A stretch of 64,000 bases of DNA from Monilinia fructicola (GCA_008692225.1 VICG01000009.1:186001-250000); one strand, 5' to 3'. Positions 37,901-53,136 are shown, numbered from the stretch's first letter. The notes: generated by a model not told the origin, from the sequence alone. Program-made: numbers and translations.

Positions 37901-39955
37901 ATTGAATGTCAAGGGATGATCTCTATCCTCGTAGTCGACAATTGTATCGGATGTTGCGCCTCGCGAAGTCTTGGAATTCTCGATCAGTGTTACTCGATGT
38001 TTCGCTATAGTGATCATGGTGATCATCCGGTTTTGAAATCCGTAGAGAGCGTTCAACAAACTCAATAATAGCAACAGCTTCACTGCCTCGATGATCACCA
38101 CAAAGAAGACCTATCAAATGCTCAACGGCCTCAAAATAATTGGGGCGAAGATTAACGGATTTTCGCCAATTTGCCTCTGCTTCATCACGTCTCTGCAAAC
38201 ACAAGAGTGTAGCCGCCAGATTTGAGATTGCCTCCACATGCCTGGTATCGTAGTCAGTTTGTATATCGCAGGAATAAAAGTATACAACATACCTTGGATC
38301 TATGACTATTATTTTCTCATACCAGTCTCGCGCTCTATTATAATCCTCTAACCCATATGCAAGACACCCTCCCAACAACATACCGTCGATCCAAGCCCAG
38401 TTACTTTCCTCACAAAGAGTCGTGAGAAGATCTAATGCCTCTTGGGCGTTAGCCGGTGGAGATGCCGAGTTAAGCTGCGAAGACTGGAAAGAAGACACAT
38501 AATGTGGGGCTCCCATCACTTGGTTCAGAGATCGCGAGTATCTCCCCTCCGATGAATCCGTGAAACCATAAGAAGCGCGGTGGCTAAGACTTGGTCGATG
38601 AGCCCTCGGAGGGATACTATCATGGGAATTCCCCGGGGAAGAAAAACTTGAGCTCGGCTGTCTCGGTGGTTTAGGATAAATGACGCTTTTGGCATAAGGT
38701 TTAGATCCATGAGATAGTCGGTTTTGTCGACTGTCCCTTTTTTTTTTGATGCAAATAGGCCAATAGATCTACGTAAATAGTATGCGCCCAGGAAAGGGTC
38801 TTCTCCTTGAATTGGGCATTGCCAACCCTGCTTAGTGGTTGAGCCGAAGGACGCGAAGGATCTGAGAAGACCCCATTGGTGCTGCCGCCAGTTTGATACA
38901 AGTTTTGTGACATAGAATCATATGACTGAGAGTGATCATTGACCTGCATAAATGGTAAATCCCTCTGAAATGGTGGATTGATGTTGTTCATTTCAGATTG
39001 GCGTAAGGGCTGCGCGCCTCCATAATAGTCCGATGCATGATTTATGGGTTGGAAGTTGTGTCCTCCGTATGTGTGATCTCTATAAGCCGCTGGTCGGTAG
39101 GGGGTATAACTTCCATCTGGCCAGTACGGTCCGTATAAACCGCCATCATTTGAAGCCGTGGGGCCAGGTCCGGGTTGATAAGCTGGCTGTCGTGCTGTTG
39201 GAACAGAGAACCCAGTTGGTGAGAAGTATGAAGGAATCTGGTGCATAGGTGATACATAGCCGGGGGAATTATAAAAATTATTCTGAGGGGAAAAGTTGTC
39301 CAATTCTGCGGCGATGTATTATTTACTTGTTGATCAAGATTATTGAAATTATTGGGCGAATTGAAGTTCCAACCAGTACCTGCCATGCCATTCGACCCAT
39401 CTGAGAATGTTGAGCCTCCCGAGGCATCAAGTACAACGTGCTTCAAAGCAGGTGCTTTGCTAGACCACTGCACAGGAGTTCCATCATACCCCGCGGCTAG
39501 TGTACCATTTGGTGTCTTCCGTCTCAGCATGTGTTGCTCACCAAATTCCTGATCCGACATACTGCGGCCAACCAATATAGGTCTCTGGTATTCATTGCTA
39601 TCGACTGGGTATGCGCGATGAGGAGGGGCAAGCGTGGACGAGGAGTTGATAATTCTAGAGCTTCGATATGGCAGCGGCGCAGGTCGATCGGGTCTTCCAG
39701 TCTGAGGAGACGGTTCGAATGGAGGGTTTCCATATCCTGCAGCCGCGCCTAACTGCTGCGAAGGATAATTTCGAGCAACTTTGAGGATTCATATTTCATT
39801 ACTTTGCGAATTTTAGTATTTGGGGGGGGGGGGAAGCAAATGGGTATATATTGCAAAAGAGATGGTATCATAGAATGAAACTAGACGTTGATTCATTAAT
39901 ACCAAGGTGTGCCAATACCTGCACGAAGGAGGGGAATTGTTTCTCTTTTGCTCAT
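34902..39955 (-). CDS. OGT-type TPR O-linked N-acetylglucosaminyltransferase (eight frame breaks)
   Basis: Five exons from ATG 39955 to stop 34902, with introns 39779-39918, 38242-38292, 36194-36240 and 35538-35586: about 1588 residues, normal for the fungal family. The N-terminus is Pro/Gln/Asn-rich and disordered, and the middle carries scattered TPRs. Two clear TPRs precede the catalytic half (YTNLGSLLKDIGQLPAAIKMYEKAV and the next helix pair). The catalytic region has NIGYVSSDFNNHPLAHLMQS (cf. human OGT GYVSSDFGNHP), [22 protein letters not shown], and YKMCSRMAASILKGALPR. It should transfer GlcNAc from UDP-GlcNAc to Ser/Thr of nucleocytoplasmic proteins. Eight one-base breaks lie near 39298, 38738-38747 (ten-A run on the coding strand), 37960-38060, 36795, 35830, 35645, 35485 and 35243. 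They balance to zero, and the exon total is exactly 1589 codons. Confidence 0.88.
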
Positions 39956-40771
39956 TTCTGCTTGTAATAGGTATGCAGTAGCCCGAGGGCAGTCGTCTCG
40001 ATGTCGCGGCAGTACCGGTCTTTATATGAAAGTGTCCTCGAAGAAATCAAAGTAAATTTTGCTGAAGAGGAGCTCTTTGGCCCTTGAGGGTCCTGGTCCT
40101 AGGCCCTGGTCCTGCAAAACGGTCGAAGTGGAGCTACCTATGCGCAGTGGATGAATGAGTGCAGTGAAATGATGCGGATGCGTTGCAAGGCTTATCGCAA
40201 AGCACAACAAGCCAAAAACCTTTTTTTTCAATAATATCCAAGACCTTAGACCTACTACGGATAGAGAGAGTATAAGAAGACAAGCGGTTAGGAAATTTAG
40301 AAATTTAACGGAGAAGTCGAAGAGTAGAAACTTGGGAAAGGTAGTGAAGCGATAGGTAAAGGTTGAGTAAGTAGTAATTGGTAGGTAGGCTGGATTGGGT
40401 TGGGCTGGGAGGTACGTACCTAGGTAGGTAGGTGGTAGGTAGGTAAGGAAGATGAGGTTCAAGGTAAATAATATGATTAATAAAACAATAATAATAATAA
40501 TTATAATGAGTCAAGAAGAGAAAAAAAATTATATAGAATGATTAATGGAAAATATCTAGTAGTAAATAAGTATTAATAGCTAATAGTAAAAAGAGATATA
40601 TTATTTTAAAATATTATTTATATTAAAATAATAAGATTAAGAATATAATAAATATAATAAATATATAATAAATATAATAAATATAATAAATATAATAAAT
40701 ATAATAAATATAATAAATATAATAAATATAATAAATATAATAGTCTTAATTTTAAATGGTATTTATATAAG

Positions 40772-40806
<35 letters not shown>

Positions 40807-42499
40807 ATAGAAAATATAAATAATAGATATTTAAATACTTAAATACGATTTCTATATTTATAATTAATTAGTTTATTATATATTTATATAAGTAATATCT
40901 ATTTACTTTATAATTAAATATTCGCTTTAATTTAAATAAAAGTAGTTTTAGAGAATAATTAAAAGAGAGTATTTAAGATTTAAGATTAACTTCTTATAAA
41001 TATGATAAAGCTATACTAGATTATCTAATAAATCTTAAATATTAATAACTATTTAAATAAATAATATCTCTCTTTGAATAATTAAATACTTATTATTTAT
41101 TCCTTTAATTTAATAATCTAAAAAAATTATAATAAAAGAGTTAGGAAATTTAAAAATTATAATATAAAACTTAAAACTAAATATAAGAAAACAACATCAC
41201 TCGTATTATACGAAATGATAGAATAAATAGAAATATATTAATATGTAATTCTATTATTATTATTTAATAAATCGTATTGAAAAACTCAAGTTGGATTTAA
41301 ATCCTTTCCAAGGTTATTCTAGGAAGTAAGGAAAGCACAGATAAAAAGACAAGGAAGTTAAGGAAACCCTCACAATTCAAGCAGCCAATCATTTTGTAGA
41401 AGCAAGCTTTTGAATGCGTCTCAGCTACATTTTGCTATCACACCGAGAAAATCCCTTCTTCACGCGTCAGCAGGAGTCAGCGTAACTTACGAATGAATTC
41501 TTCAATACACTTCCAGGTTTGCTTTAATTAGGTCCCTAGAAATTCAAGATAATATTGGATGTAATCTGTATGTAGGAGAGAAGAATGAGAATGAGAAAGG
41601 AAAAGATAACCAATATAGTATAATACCTTGGTATGATATGATATCTTTCTTCTTTCAAAAGTTAATTCTAAATCTAAACTTTATCTTCCAGACCATTCAC
41701 GCCATCTATCTGATTCTATCAAAGGGTTTTGAATGGATCAGCATCTTTTTGTCATGATTGAAAAAATTTAAATCTACTCGGCCAAAATAAATTTCATGGC
41801 ACTTCGGAGTCGCAAAATGCCATCCATCCCTCCATCATCTCCATCATCCGTTTGATGCACTGCGCCCCTGTTGTGATCATCGCTGCGCAAACCAATGAGA
41901 TGTCACTACGCCCCAATTGGTATACGCACTCCGAATCGTATGTATTGGATAACTATAATCTGTCAAGATGAGTGAGTATATGCAGTCACGAATATAAGGC
42001 GAATGTTCCAACAGCCGAACAAATCAATCCATGTGTTAAGCAGTAATTTATGGACCATTACAACCACTTCGGAAGAGGGATATGTCGTGGAGAATATACT
42101 GGCAATTTCTCTCTTTTGCTTCAAGAGAATGCAAATACCACCTGGGGAACGCTTTGAACCATCTCCTAGAGGACCTTCGAAGAGAAGGTGTCGGCCTAAA
42201 GTGGCAACGGGTATTGCCGGTGCGCTGGTTATGCCTGGGTGTTTGACAAATATTATCAGCCAGTGCCATCAGGAAGCCACCCATATTCGGTATATATGAA
42301 CTCTCGGCCATCCCCTTGTCATCTCTTGGGCATTCTCTTATTTTGGGACATTCACATCAATTCACGCGTAAGTTAACTGTAAATCGAGGAATCACCATTT
42401 ATGAGATAGCACATTGATTTGTTGAATCATTGACATTGATCCCCAGCCTATTGTGAAGTATGTAGTCCGTGAAACATTGCGAACGAATTAATTTTTGAT
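39956..42499. other. Intergenic with AT-rich block
   Basis: GGTAG runs lie near 40380-40446, a very AT-rich block at about 40480-41290, then ordinary sequence. Paired frames near 42003-42311 have no recognisable content. No gene supported. Confidence 0.6.
40480..41290. repeat. Extremely AT-rich block with (AATATAAT)n and (TAAA)n arrays
   Basis: Almost G/C-free for about 800 bases. It includes a tandem AATATAAT array (about 40641-40742) and a TAAA array (about 40773-40809), then unstructured AT-rich sequence. The non-tandem part may be a RIP-worn transposon remnant, but no ends or frames are visible. Confidence 0.8.
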
Positions 42500-43284
<785 letters not shown>

Positions 43285-44117
43285 GGTGACTGTGGAATGG
43301 AATCGGTTAGGTGGGAATAGTGTCGACGATTGATTCTGTTAAGATCAAAACTTCGATTGGCAGATTTTGAATTTACTCTGTGTGGGAGAACTTTCGGTTA
43401 ACCTAGCTAGTCCCCTTTGGGACGGGGCTGGCGGCCTTAATTGGGATCTGTTTATGCCTGATTTGGTCTTGAGAAAATAGCGGGGTTGAACAAGGCTGAT
43501 TAATAATAATGATATCTGAGTTGTCGACGGGCACCAGTTAGAAATTTATTAGTTGAAGAAGATAAAGATCGTATTTATACGCAAATAATAATATCAGCCG
43601 CTTTTTAATGTATCGATTCATTGTAGAGATGGATACCAAGTAATTACTTAAAACTGCCCAGGTGTATTTTAAAAATAAATGAAGAGAATGGCAAAATAAT
43701 ATATATAGATATAAATATATCTGTATATATATATCGACAAAGATATCCACCTGGGCAGTAGAATAAAGATCATTTTGAATTAAATTCAAGCTTAATTATC
43801 GAAATACCTTACTCAAATGTTTCAGCGCAAATAGCAAATTCAAATCATTCTTCGTCAAAGGCCTCCTTTTACCAACTGAGAAGAGATGTTATGGACATTT
43901 TACAATGATAGGTACCTAGGTAGGTATCGAAAGGTCCCTTCGGTCACATATCACAATTGACCCATTGGTTGGAAGATCTAATGACTATTATTTTTATACC
44001 TGATCAATATCACAATCAAGTCAATGAATTCTTGATAAAATCTCATCGCAAAACTGCGCCCCCAACGCTTCAAATTCCCACCCCCATTTCTTTTTGGTAG
44101 AATTACTCATCATCAAT
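43285..44117. other. Intergenic, rpl12 promoter side and sec23 3' side
   Basis: Leader of rpl12 up to about 43500. Then AT-rich sequence with an ATATATAT stretch near 43700-43735 and a TACCTAGGTA palindrome at 43913-43922. No gene supported. Confidence 0.6.
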
Positions 44118-46767
<2,650 letters not shown>

Positions 46768-47017
46768 CGTGCGCAACCCTTGAACCTGGGTACTTGGTGT
46801 ATTGGAGAATCAAGAATAGGAATGCGGGATAGATGAGGGCGGTCTGAGACAAAATGGCAAATACTCAGGTTAGAGGCAATTCCTAATCAGTAGAAATTGA
46901 AAATGCAGAGGAAATCTAAAGACCTTGACTTCCAAGTCAGGAGAATGTATTTTGAGGTTTCGTTGCAGTCTCCAGGACCCATGTGAGGGAGATAATGCCA
47001 GGTAGTTGAAGACTTAC

Positions 47018-47443
47018 CTAATCACGGCGTATTCTCGAAAAATAGCCGAATGACAAGTAGCCTTGTCCGGAGATCTGTGGGAGGAAGGTTGGGATCCCGT
47101 GAACACTAACCAACATTCACATCAGAAGCAATTGCAAAAATACGATCCTGTACATCTCGTCTACGATATGGATTTGGGCAAATATATGTCTTAGTAAGAG
47201 GATTCTCGTCTCTTTCATGAGCTTCTGATGAAAGGTTTGTGTTTCTACCTCTCGAGAGAAAAGCCACTCGTTTTCCAAGGTCATCAAGCAGAAGAAGATT
47301 TGGGGCGACAGGGAGGAGTACGCAAGTGACGTTCAATATTGCTAGATACTCAAAGCTTCATTGTTTGTTCCAAGAAAATCTACAATCATGCTTCTGTCAT
47401 GTGATATGCTCAATCTCTCCAAGTCATTAGTGTGGCCATTCAT
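47018..47443 (-). CDS. Small unknown protein, divergence side of sec23 (one frame break, one intron)
   Basis: A frame from ATG 47443 reads MNGHTNDLERLSISHDRSMI... and then meets a stop. One base more in a TTT run near 47346 would carry it into a second open stretch with a hydrophobic segment (LAILNVTCVLLPVAPNLLLL) and KTYICPNPYRRRDVQDRIFA. A downstream intron ends at the CCACAG acceptor (47075). Two donors are possible, giving either a 46-nt intron and stop at 47018, or a 36-nt intron and stop at 47022. Total length is about 126-128 residues. Both frames connect cleanly, which supports a real gene, but I recognise no family. The hydrophobic stretch could be one membrane span. Confidence 0.4.
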
Positions 47444-47775
47444 GGTGAAGATATATCGCTGTGACTTTGCATGTGAGCAGTGGCCTTGACATTCCCAATA
47501 TACACTCAGTTTTCATTCACTCGTCTGCAAAATAAATTATTAAGATATAATTTCGTTCTACTCTCGGACACTATTATTGACGTTTACAGCATCTAACCTC
47601 TATAACAATAGTCAAGACATCTCTAACAAGTCAATTTTGCCAAAAAAATAAGCCTCTAAAATAGTTTCAAGGTTACTCTTTCGCCTCCCCCGCTTATCAC
47701 AACTTATATCCAACTAACATATCTAACCTATGGATCTCTATTCCTGCACCATGTGCGCCCGCTGCTATTTACACA
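47444..47775. other. Intergenic
   Basis: AT-rich spacer. Nothing recognised. Confidence 0.6.
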
Positions 47776-49760
47776 TTACTTCTCTTCTGATTGATTCATC
47801 CCAAAGCTTTTCTTGGCATCACCGATCCTCATGAATTTATCCATAAGTAACTGGAGAAAGTTTTTGACTTGACTCTTGTTCTGGCAGCTGGTCTTCTGCC
47901 CACTCTGTCCATTCTCATATTCATATTGTCCGTTCCCGAACTCATTCTCTTCGTTTTGGTAGTCATTCTGTCCATTCTCGTATTCATATTGTCCGTTTCC
48001 GTACTCATTCTGTCCAGTTTCGCAGCCATTCTGGCAGCCTGAGGATTTACATGAATGGGTTGAAACCATCTTCATTAATGCTTTCAAAATATCTATGCCT
48101 TTCTCGAATGGAACGCCGGTCCTTGTAGAAGGAAACATACCCTCATTGTCGCCATGTTCGCTGTCACTGGATAGAAAACCTCGAATAAGGCAGGGAGCAT
48201 TTTGAAGAACTCCTCGTTACGTTTGGCCCATGGAAGATGGAAACGCTCGACAGGCTCTTCTGTCTCTTCACCTTCTGATCTAACCTCGAGAGATCTCTTT
48301 TTCAGCAGAAGGAAAACCTGGAATATCTGGGAAACCCGGGAACTGGAAATGTTCTTCGGTCTCTTTATCTTCTGATCTAGGCTCGATAGATCTCTTTTTA
48401 GCAGAAGGAAAGCCTGGAATATCTGGGAAACCCGGGAACTGGAAATTTTCTTCGGTCTCTTTATCTTCTGATCTAGGCTCGATAGATCTCTTTTAGCAGA
48501 AGGAAAGCTGGAATATCTGGGAAACCCGGAAATGGAAATGTTCTTTGGTCTCTTTATCTTCTGAATCAGATTCGATGGATCTCTTTTTAGCAGAAGGAAA
48601 GCCTGGAATATCTGGGAAACCCGGGAAATGGAAATGTTCTTTGGTCTCTTTATCTTCTGAATCAGATTCGATGGATCTCTTTTTAGCAGAAGGAAAACCT
48701 GGAATATCTGGGAAGCCCGGGAAATGGAAATGTTCTTTGGTCTCTTTATCTTCTGAATCAGATTCGATAGATCTCTTTTTAGTAGAAGGAAAACCTGGAA
48801 TATCTGGGAAGCCCGGGAAATGGAAATGTTCTTTGGTCTCTTTATCTTCTGAATCAGATTCGATAGATCTCTTTTTAGTAGGAATGTCTGGGAAACCTGG
48901 TAGACCTGGGAATTGGAAACGTTCTTTCTGTCTTTTCAGGCTTTTCCTCAGTCGATCTAGGGTTAAATGATCCAGGGATGTGGAAATGCGGGAAGTGGAA
49001 GCGTTCGACAGGGCCCTCAAACTCTTCCTCATCTGATCTAGAGAAAAGAGATCTTCTAGTCTTAGATTTGCCAAGGATTTCATTCTTCACTGTTGCAACT
49101 CAGAATCGACTGTTTTCCCATAGCCCTTAATATCCGGTTTATGAGAACTAGAAGCCTTTGACCCGCAGGAGTCATAGAAGGAACCGACCCTACCCCTCAA
49201 TTTTTCGAGTTCCTTGCCCATGTAATTTTTGTAGCGTGAACCGCGAATCATTTCCTTTCTATTGAATTCATCAGCCTTGCGTTCGGATTTTGCATCAAAA
49301 TCCAAGGTCGGGCAGTACCCCTCTGGAACAAAAGGCAATCATGATAGGCGGAGAGAAGACAAACTTACGCGATCTTGAATATATTTCGAAATTTGCACAA
49401 AACTTCTCTGTAAGCGTTGCCAAAGCCTCTTTAACCTTTTTCACTCTCGCTCTCGTCAAAAGGCTCTGATTCTTTTTGCACCGTGTTCGGCATGCTCAAC
49501 GGACTTATAGCACTTCTTGAACTGCCTGTAAAGATCAAAGGATTGCGACATTCCACCATTGTATTTCTGACACATGTCTGTGAGTTCTTGGCTCTCATCA
49601 ACAGCTTTCATGATGCGTGCACTGAGAGCCTGATGTTCTTGCTTGAAATAGGAGAAGAGGCACCATCACGTTGGCTGATTGAGATGGAGTCCGGGCTCGC
49701 TATGGGGTGTGCAAGTGCAATAGGGGCTAGCAACAGGGCCAAAATGTTTGATAAACGCAT
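47776..49760 (-). CDS. Secreted Kex2-processed repeat precursor (KEP-type), nine frame breaks
   Basis: From ATG 49760 to TAA 47776 with one intron (49323-49368), about 647 residues. It has a signal peptide (MRLSNILALLLAPIALAHPI), then a helical Cys-containing domain (DMCQKYN, KKCYKSVEHAEHGAKR, LTEKFCANFEIYSR, CPTLDFDAKSERKADEFNRK, SFYDSCGSK) of about 200 residues. A repeat region follows: units of about 32 residues, each starting with a dibasic site (KKRSIESDSEDKETKEHF) and ending in an aromatic/Pro/Gly block (HFHFPGFPDIPGFPSA). The end is acidic, then Gln/Asn/Tyr/Glu-rich (GNGQYEYENGQND). Fungal precursors of this shape are cut by Kex2 in the Golgi and release repeated peptides (pheromones, repellents such as Ustilago Rep1, some RiPPs). 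No UstYa-type enzyme lies in the window. Nine homopolymer breaks are inferred. Allowing for these gives 648 codons exactly. Confidence 0.75.
48288..48885 (-). repeat. 96-bp coding tandem repeats with Kex2-type dibasic sites
   Basis: About six to seven copies of a roughly 96-base unit. The AAAAAGAGATCT (Lys-Lys-Arg-Ser) landmark recurs near 48870, 48775, 48680, 48583, 48490, 48395 and, diverged, 48297. The central copies are nearly identical. The copy at 48481-48540 differs from its sisters by three one-base homopolymer contractions (TTTTT to TTTT, CC to C, GGG to GG). Confidence 0.9.
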
Positions 49761-50585
49761 CTTAGTCTTATCAAGAAAGATTTCAATGTGGAATTGGAGT
49801 ATGGGAGAAGTGTGCAAAAAAGTACTTTGAGGAGGTAATGGACGCGGTATACATACTTGTAGGAACAGCCAAGGCACTATGATGGGTATGACATCGCCAT
49901 TCAGAATCTAACTACATTTCCCGAAGACATTGGTTATCAGTACAAGTTTTACTGCCCATCTAGACCATTGGTAAACATGGCTAACTGAATAGAGACCGAG
50001 CTTCTACCTTCATGGTCAAAGTTGCGTAAACCTGAAATTATCAAAGGTGAAAGTCATGCTCTGAGAGTTGTTGGCGTTGTTGATATTCTTGATGTTCTCG
50101 ATGTTGACGTCTTAGTAAAGTAAAAAGACCCACTTGCCAAGAGGCGTAACTGCCACTAATACTTGGATTCCACTAATGACATGAACCACTGCAAACTCAA
50201 AACAAATTCCCGATGCTGTCCGTAGTCGGAGGTTGATATCTCGATATGGGAGAATATAAACTACTGCAAGAAATGACACTAATAGCACCCCAATTCCTGG
50301 TTATGCCTATGGTAAATCGATGGTTAGACATGTATATCGTGCTTCCTAAACAGGATGCTACGTCATACAATTTTGTATTTACCAAGAGATGTTATGAGTC
50401 AACACTGCTGATGATTAGATGGCAGCTGCGATCATGGGTATATATTGCTCAGATTCTTGCAGTTAGAACAAATGACCCTCCTTACACCCCACAACTAGAG
50501 CCCCGTTCGCAACCTGTTCTTCGCTCAACACACGCCAGTTGGCTGAGACTATAATCATTCATACACAAGACTTAAAAAACAATAA
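49761..50585. other. Intergenic between two secreted-protein genes
   Basis: Promoter of the repeat precursor gene and 3' side of the next gene. A plus frame at 50246-50554 has no recognisable content. Confidence 0.6.
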
Positions 50586-51397
50586 TCAATTTTCCCTAGA
50601 ATCCACAAAATCCACTAACGCTTTCTGATTTTCTTCGATGATAATCGCTGGATCTTGGAATTGTTTTACGCCAGCGAAACTTGGGGCGGCTGCATTTACA
50701 GGTAATATTTGAGTGACATTGGATACAGATAGTCTTGCATTGGGATCATACGTCGCAATAAAAGAGGAAGTCGAGATGTCAGTGCCTTGAGGTAAAGATG
50801 CTGTTCCTGTTGGGGAAGGACCATTAATAACATTTTTTTGGGCTTGCTGGACCACAACAAATTGATTGTCTTGGGCTTTGTTGTCAGCCTGGACTTGATG
50901 GGTCATGTATCGAATGTGTTTGCTTGAAGTATCTCGAGCATCAACAATCTGGGTGACAATAATGATAATAGTGTTCTGGGAAACACATCAGTTCTACCTT
51001 TCATAGTTTCACTGGAAAGCAGTATGTACCTGTTGCGAGTTCAAGTTTCTGAAATGGTTTTTTCTGATGTTATCCCGAGCAATTTGCGTTCGATCAATGA
51101 TGACGAGTCGCTCTTGAACCAGCTTAGTGAGCTGAATTTCTCTCGGTCTCGGGATATTTCCGTCAATTGCTCCTCCTCTGTTTTGGTGATCACAACCACC
51201 CCGTTCGCTCGTTCTCCTACACTTCTAGGCGCATAGACCAAGCCTCTTGCCACATTGTCAACAGTCTCCAGGACTGGATGCGGATACGGGCCTAGCCTTG
51301 GTCATTATTGATGAACATAAAAGATAGATTGATACTCACTTGCGATAATCAAACTAGCGAGGCTCAAGACCAGTGATGCCATAGTGTTGAAATGCAT
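50586..51397 (-). CDS. Small secreted protein of unknown function (one frame break)
   Basis: Three exons: 51340-51397, 51030-51291 and 50586-50975, with introns 51292-51339 (GTGAGT...CTAG) and 50976-51029 (GTACAT...CCCAG). About 236 residues. The start MHFNTMASLVLSLASLIIAS is a clear signal peptide, followed by PYPHPVLETVDNVARGLVY. The middle is Ser/Lys/Glu-rich. The C-terminal half has a hydrophobic strand (NTIIIIVTQIVDARDTS), a Gln/Asn-rich helix (QVQADNKAQDNQFVVVQQAQ), FIATYDPNARLSV and a final DPAIIIEENQKALVDFVDS. No cysteine pattern typical of effectors is seen. A run of six A (coding strand, near 51058-51063) needs one more base for the frames to meet, which brings the CDS to exactly 237 codons. 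It is transcribed in the same direction as the Kex2-repeat gene and lies just upstream of it. No family recognised. Confidence 0.65.
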
Positions 51398-53136
51398 GGT
51401 GTAACTTGACGAAAGGAGTGTGATTAAAGGTTGGTATTACTAAGAACAGAACGGCAGCCGCTGGGCGCTCGATAAGAGAATGGGGAAGATAAAGGAGAAG
51501 AGAATGAAAGTTTGTGAAGAAGTGACGAAGTATGCGATGCAGGACTGGCTTTATCGATGGGTTGACAGCTATTATACCACCATTACCTTCTATATGACAG
51601 CTGGGAGCCTTTCGGGTGTATCGTCATCCGCTCAGAGACAAACTCAGAAACTGGCCAAGACATATTTAATCACATTAAGTTCATGGTAGCAACGAATTCT
51701 GTCATTCCGATGATTATATCAAGTCTCTATATTTTCAATTTATTCCATCTCCATGCTGAGTATGAGATATTCCGCATTCTAGATTGAGCCAAGAACTTTT
51801 GACAGCTGAAACCATGCACCAGTACCATCTAAAAGAAAATACCAGATGATAAAAGCTCTTAATAAAAGGATTGTACAGGAAAGATTGGTTCAATTAGCGA
51901 TGAGTACAGGGTGCCGATTTCCTGATGTAGCTGTGTCGGCCAAGGCAATGCTAGGAACCCCTATTCGTTTCAAGATCAGATAAAACCATAAATCGTTTGA
52001 TCGCAGTATGGAAATGAGAAAAAAGTCTTATGGGATCAAAATTTTTAAGCATAACTTCATATAATAAGGTTTTAAAGTAGAAAACGTGAGGGTACATTCC
52101 AAGTCACCCAGCCAACAACAAACATACTATATGCTGGCGCATCGTTTAGAAACGTATGCTAATGACTAAATCTCAACAGACTGTTGACGGCCGAAGAGCA
52201 AAGAGAACTTGCCCAGCTCTAATCTACATCCGACAAACCATCCATATCATATACTCACGAATAAGAGGATGTTTCTGTTGGTAAGTGAATCTGTTGCAAC
52301 TAGACAAACATGATACCTTGCTGATCTGATAATTCTCGACTTGAAAATCTCATAACATAATACCAGATCCCTGTAGCTTTGCAGAGAAAATGGTGACATA
52401 ATGTCGAACATGAAGGGCGTGCAGCAAAGATTTCGTGTTGGGCTTCCAAGAGCACGAGGATCGCATAACCCTAAGTACTTCAGCACGTGTAGGTACCTGG
52501 GTAGGTGTAAAGATCGTCACATAACCACTTTCTTCCAGTGTTTCGACTCGCTAACCCCCCACAGCAAATTTATAGTCGGTGTTACATTAGATGAACGTGG
52601 AAGAGAGGACAATAGATGCAAGTCAATGAGAGCGCCCAATGCTGCCAAACAATACCTAGTCGGTGGGCTTCCTGTTGAGCTCCCATTGACGTGGTAGAAC
52701 TAAACTGCAGTACGGTTTGTAGCTCCATCGATAATGATTCTGTTTGAACGCGGTAGAAAAGCCGACATTTGCTCCTTGGAGGTCATAGAAAGCATCCCAA
52801 ATATGATGCTTAACATCGAGTACTTATGAAGATTCAAATTCAAATACATACCAAAGTACTTTTCTTATCAACTCTCGTTGCACTCTATAACAACCTCGGA
52901 AACCAAATGATGGTTCGTCCCAAAACGCTCTGGTGCATCATTCCAACTATACACGTGATGTTGATTGGGAGCTTGGACCTTTCGCCTAAAAAAAAAATCC
53001 CAAAATTTCACGTCCAGAAAAATTGTTGCATCCAATTGACCCGTCGCCCAAAATCTCGAATCGTCCGACAAGTAATTTTTCGGCCTCAATTAAAAAATTA
53101 TTTCTGCAAATCCAATTCCTTTACATTAACGCAGAA
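51398..53136. other. Intergenic
   Basis: Spacer between divergently transcribed genes (secreted protein leftward, fibrillarin rightward). Frames of 70-98 codons are unremarkable. The 200 bases before 53137 are the probable fibrillarin leader. Confidence 0.6.

Noticed and set aside
42003..42311. Opposed frames of 98 and 87 codons upstream of rpl12
   Set aside because: No family signature and no promoter or splice support.
49087..49338. Separate 83-codon gene between the repeat region and the signal peptide
   Set aside because: It joins upstream through a good intron and downstream through a one-base homopolymer break, so it is part of the repeat precursor gene.
47776..49760. Dikaritin-type RiPP cluster (precursor plus UstYa/DUF3328 enzyme)
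   Set aside because: The precursor shape fits, but no HxxHC-type UstYa frame, tyrosinase or other tailoring enzyme is visible nearby. The repeat peptides are also longer than typical dikaritin cores.
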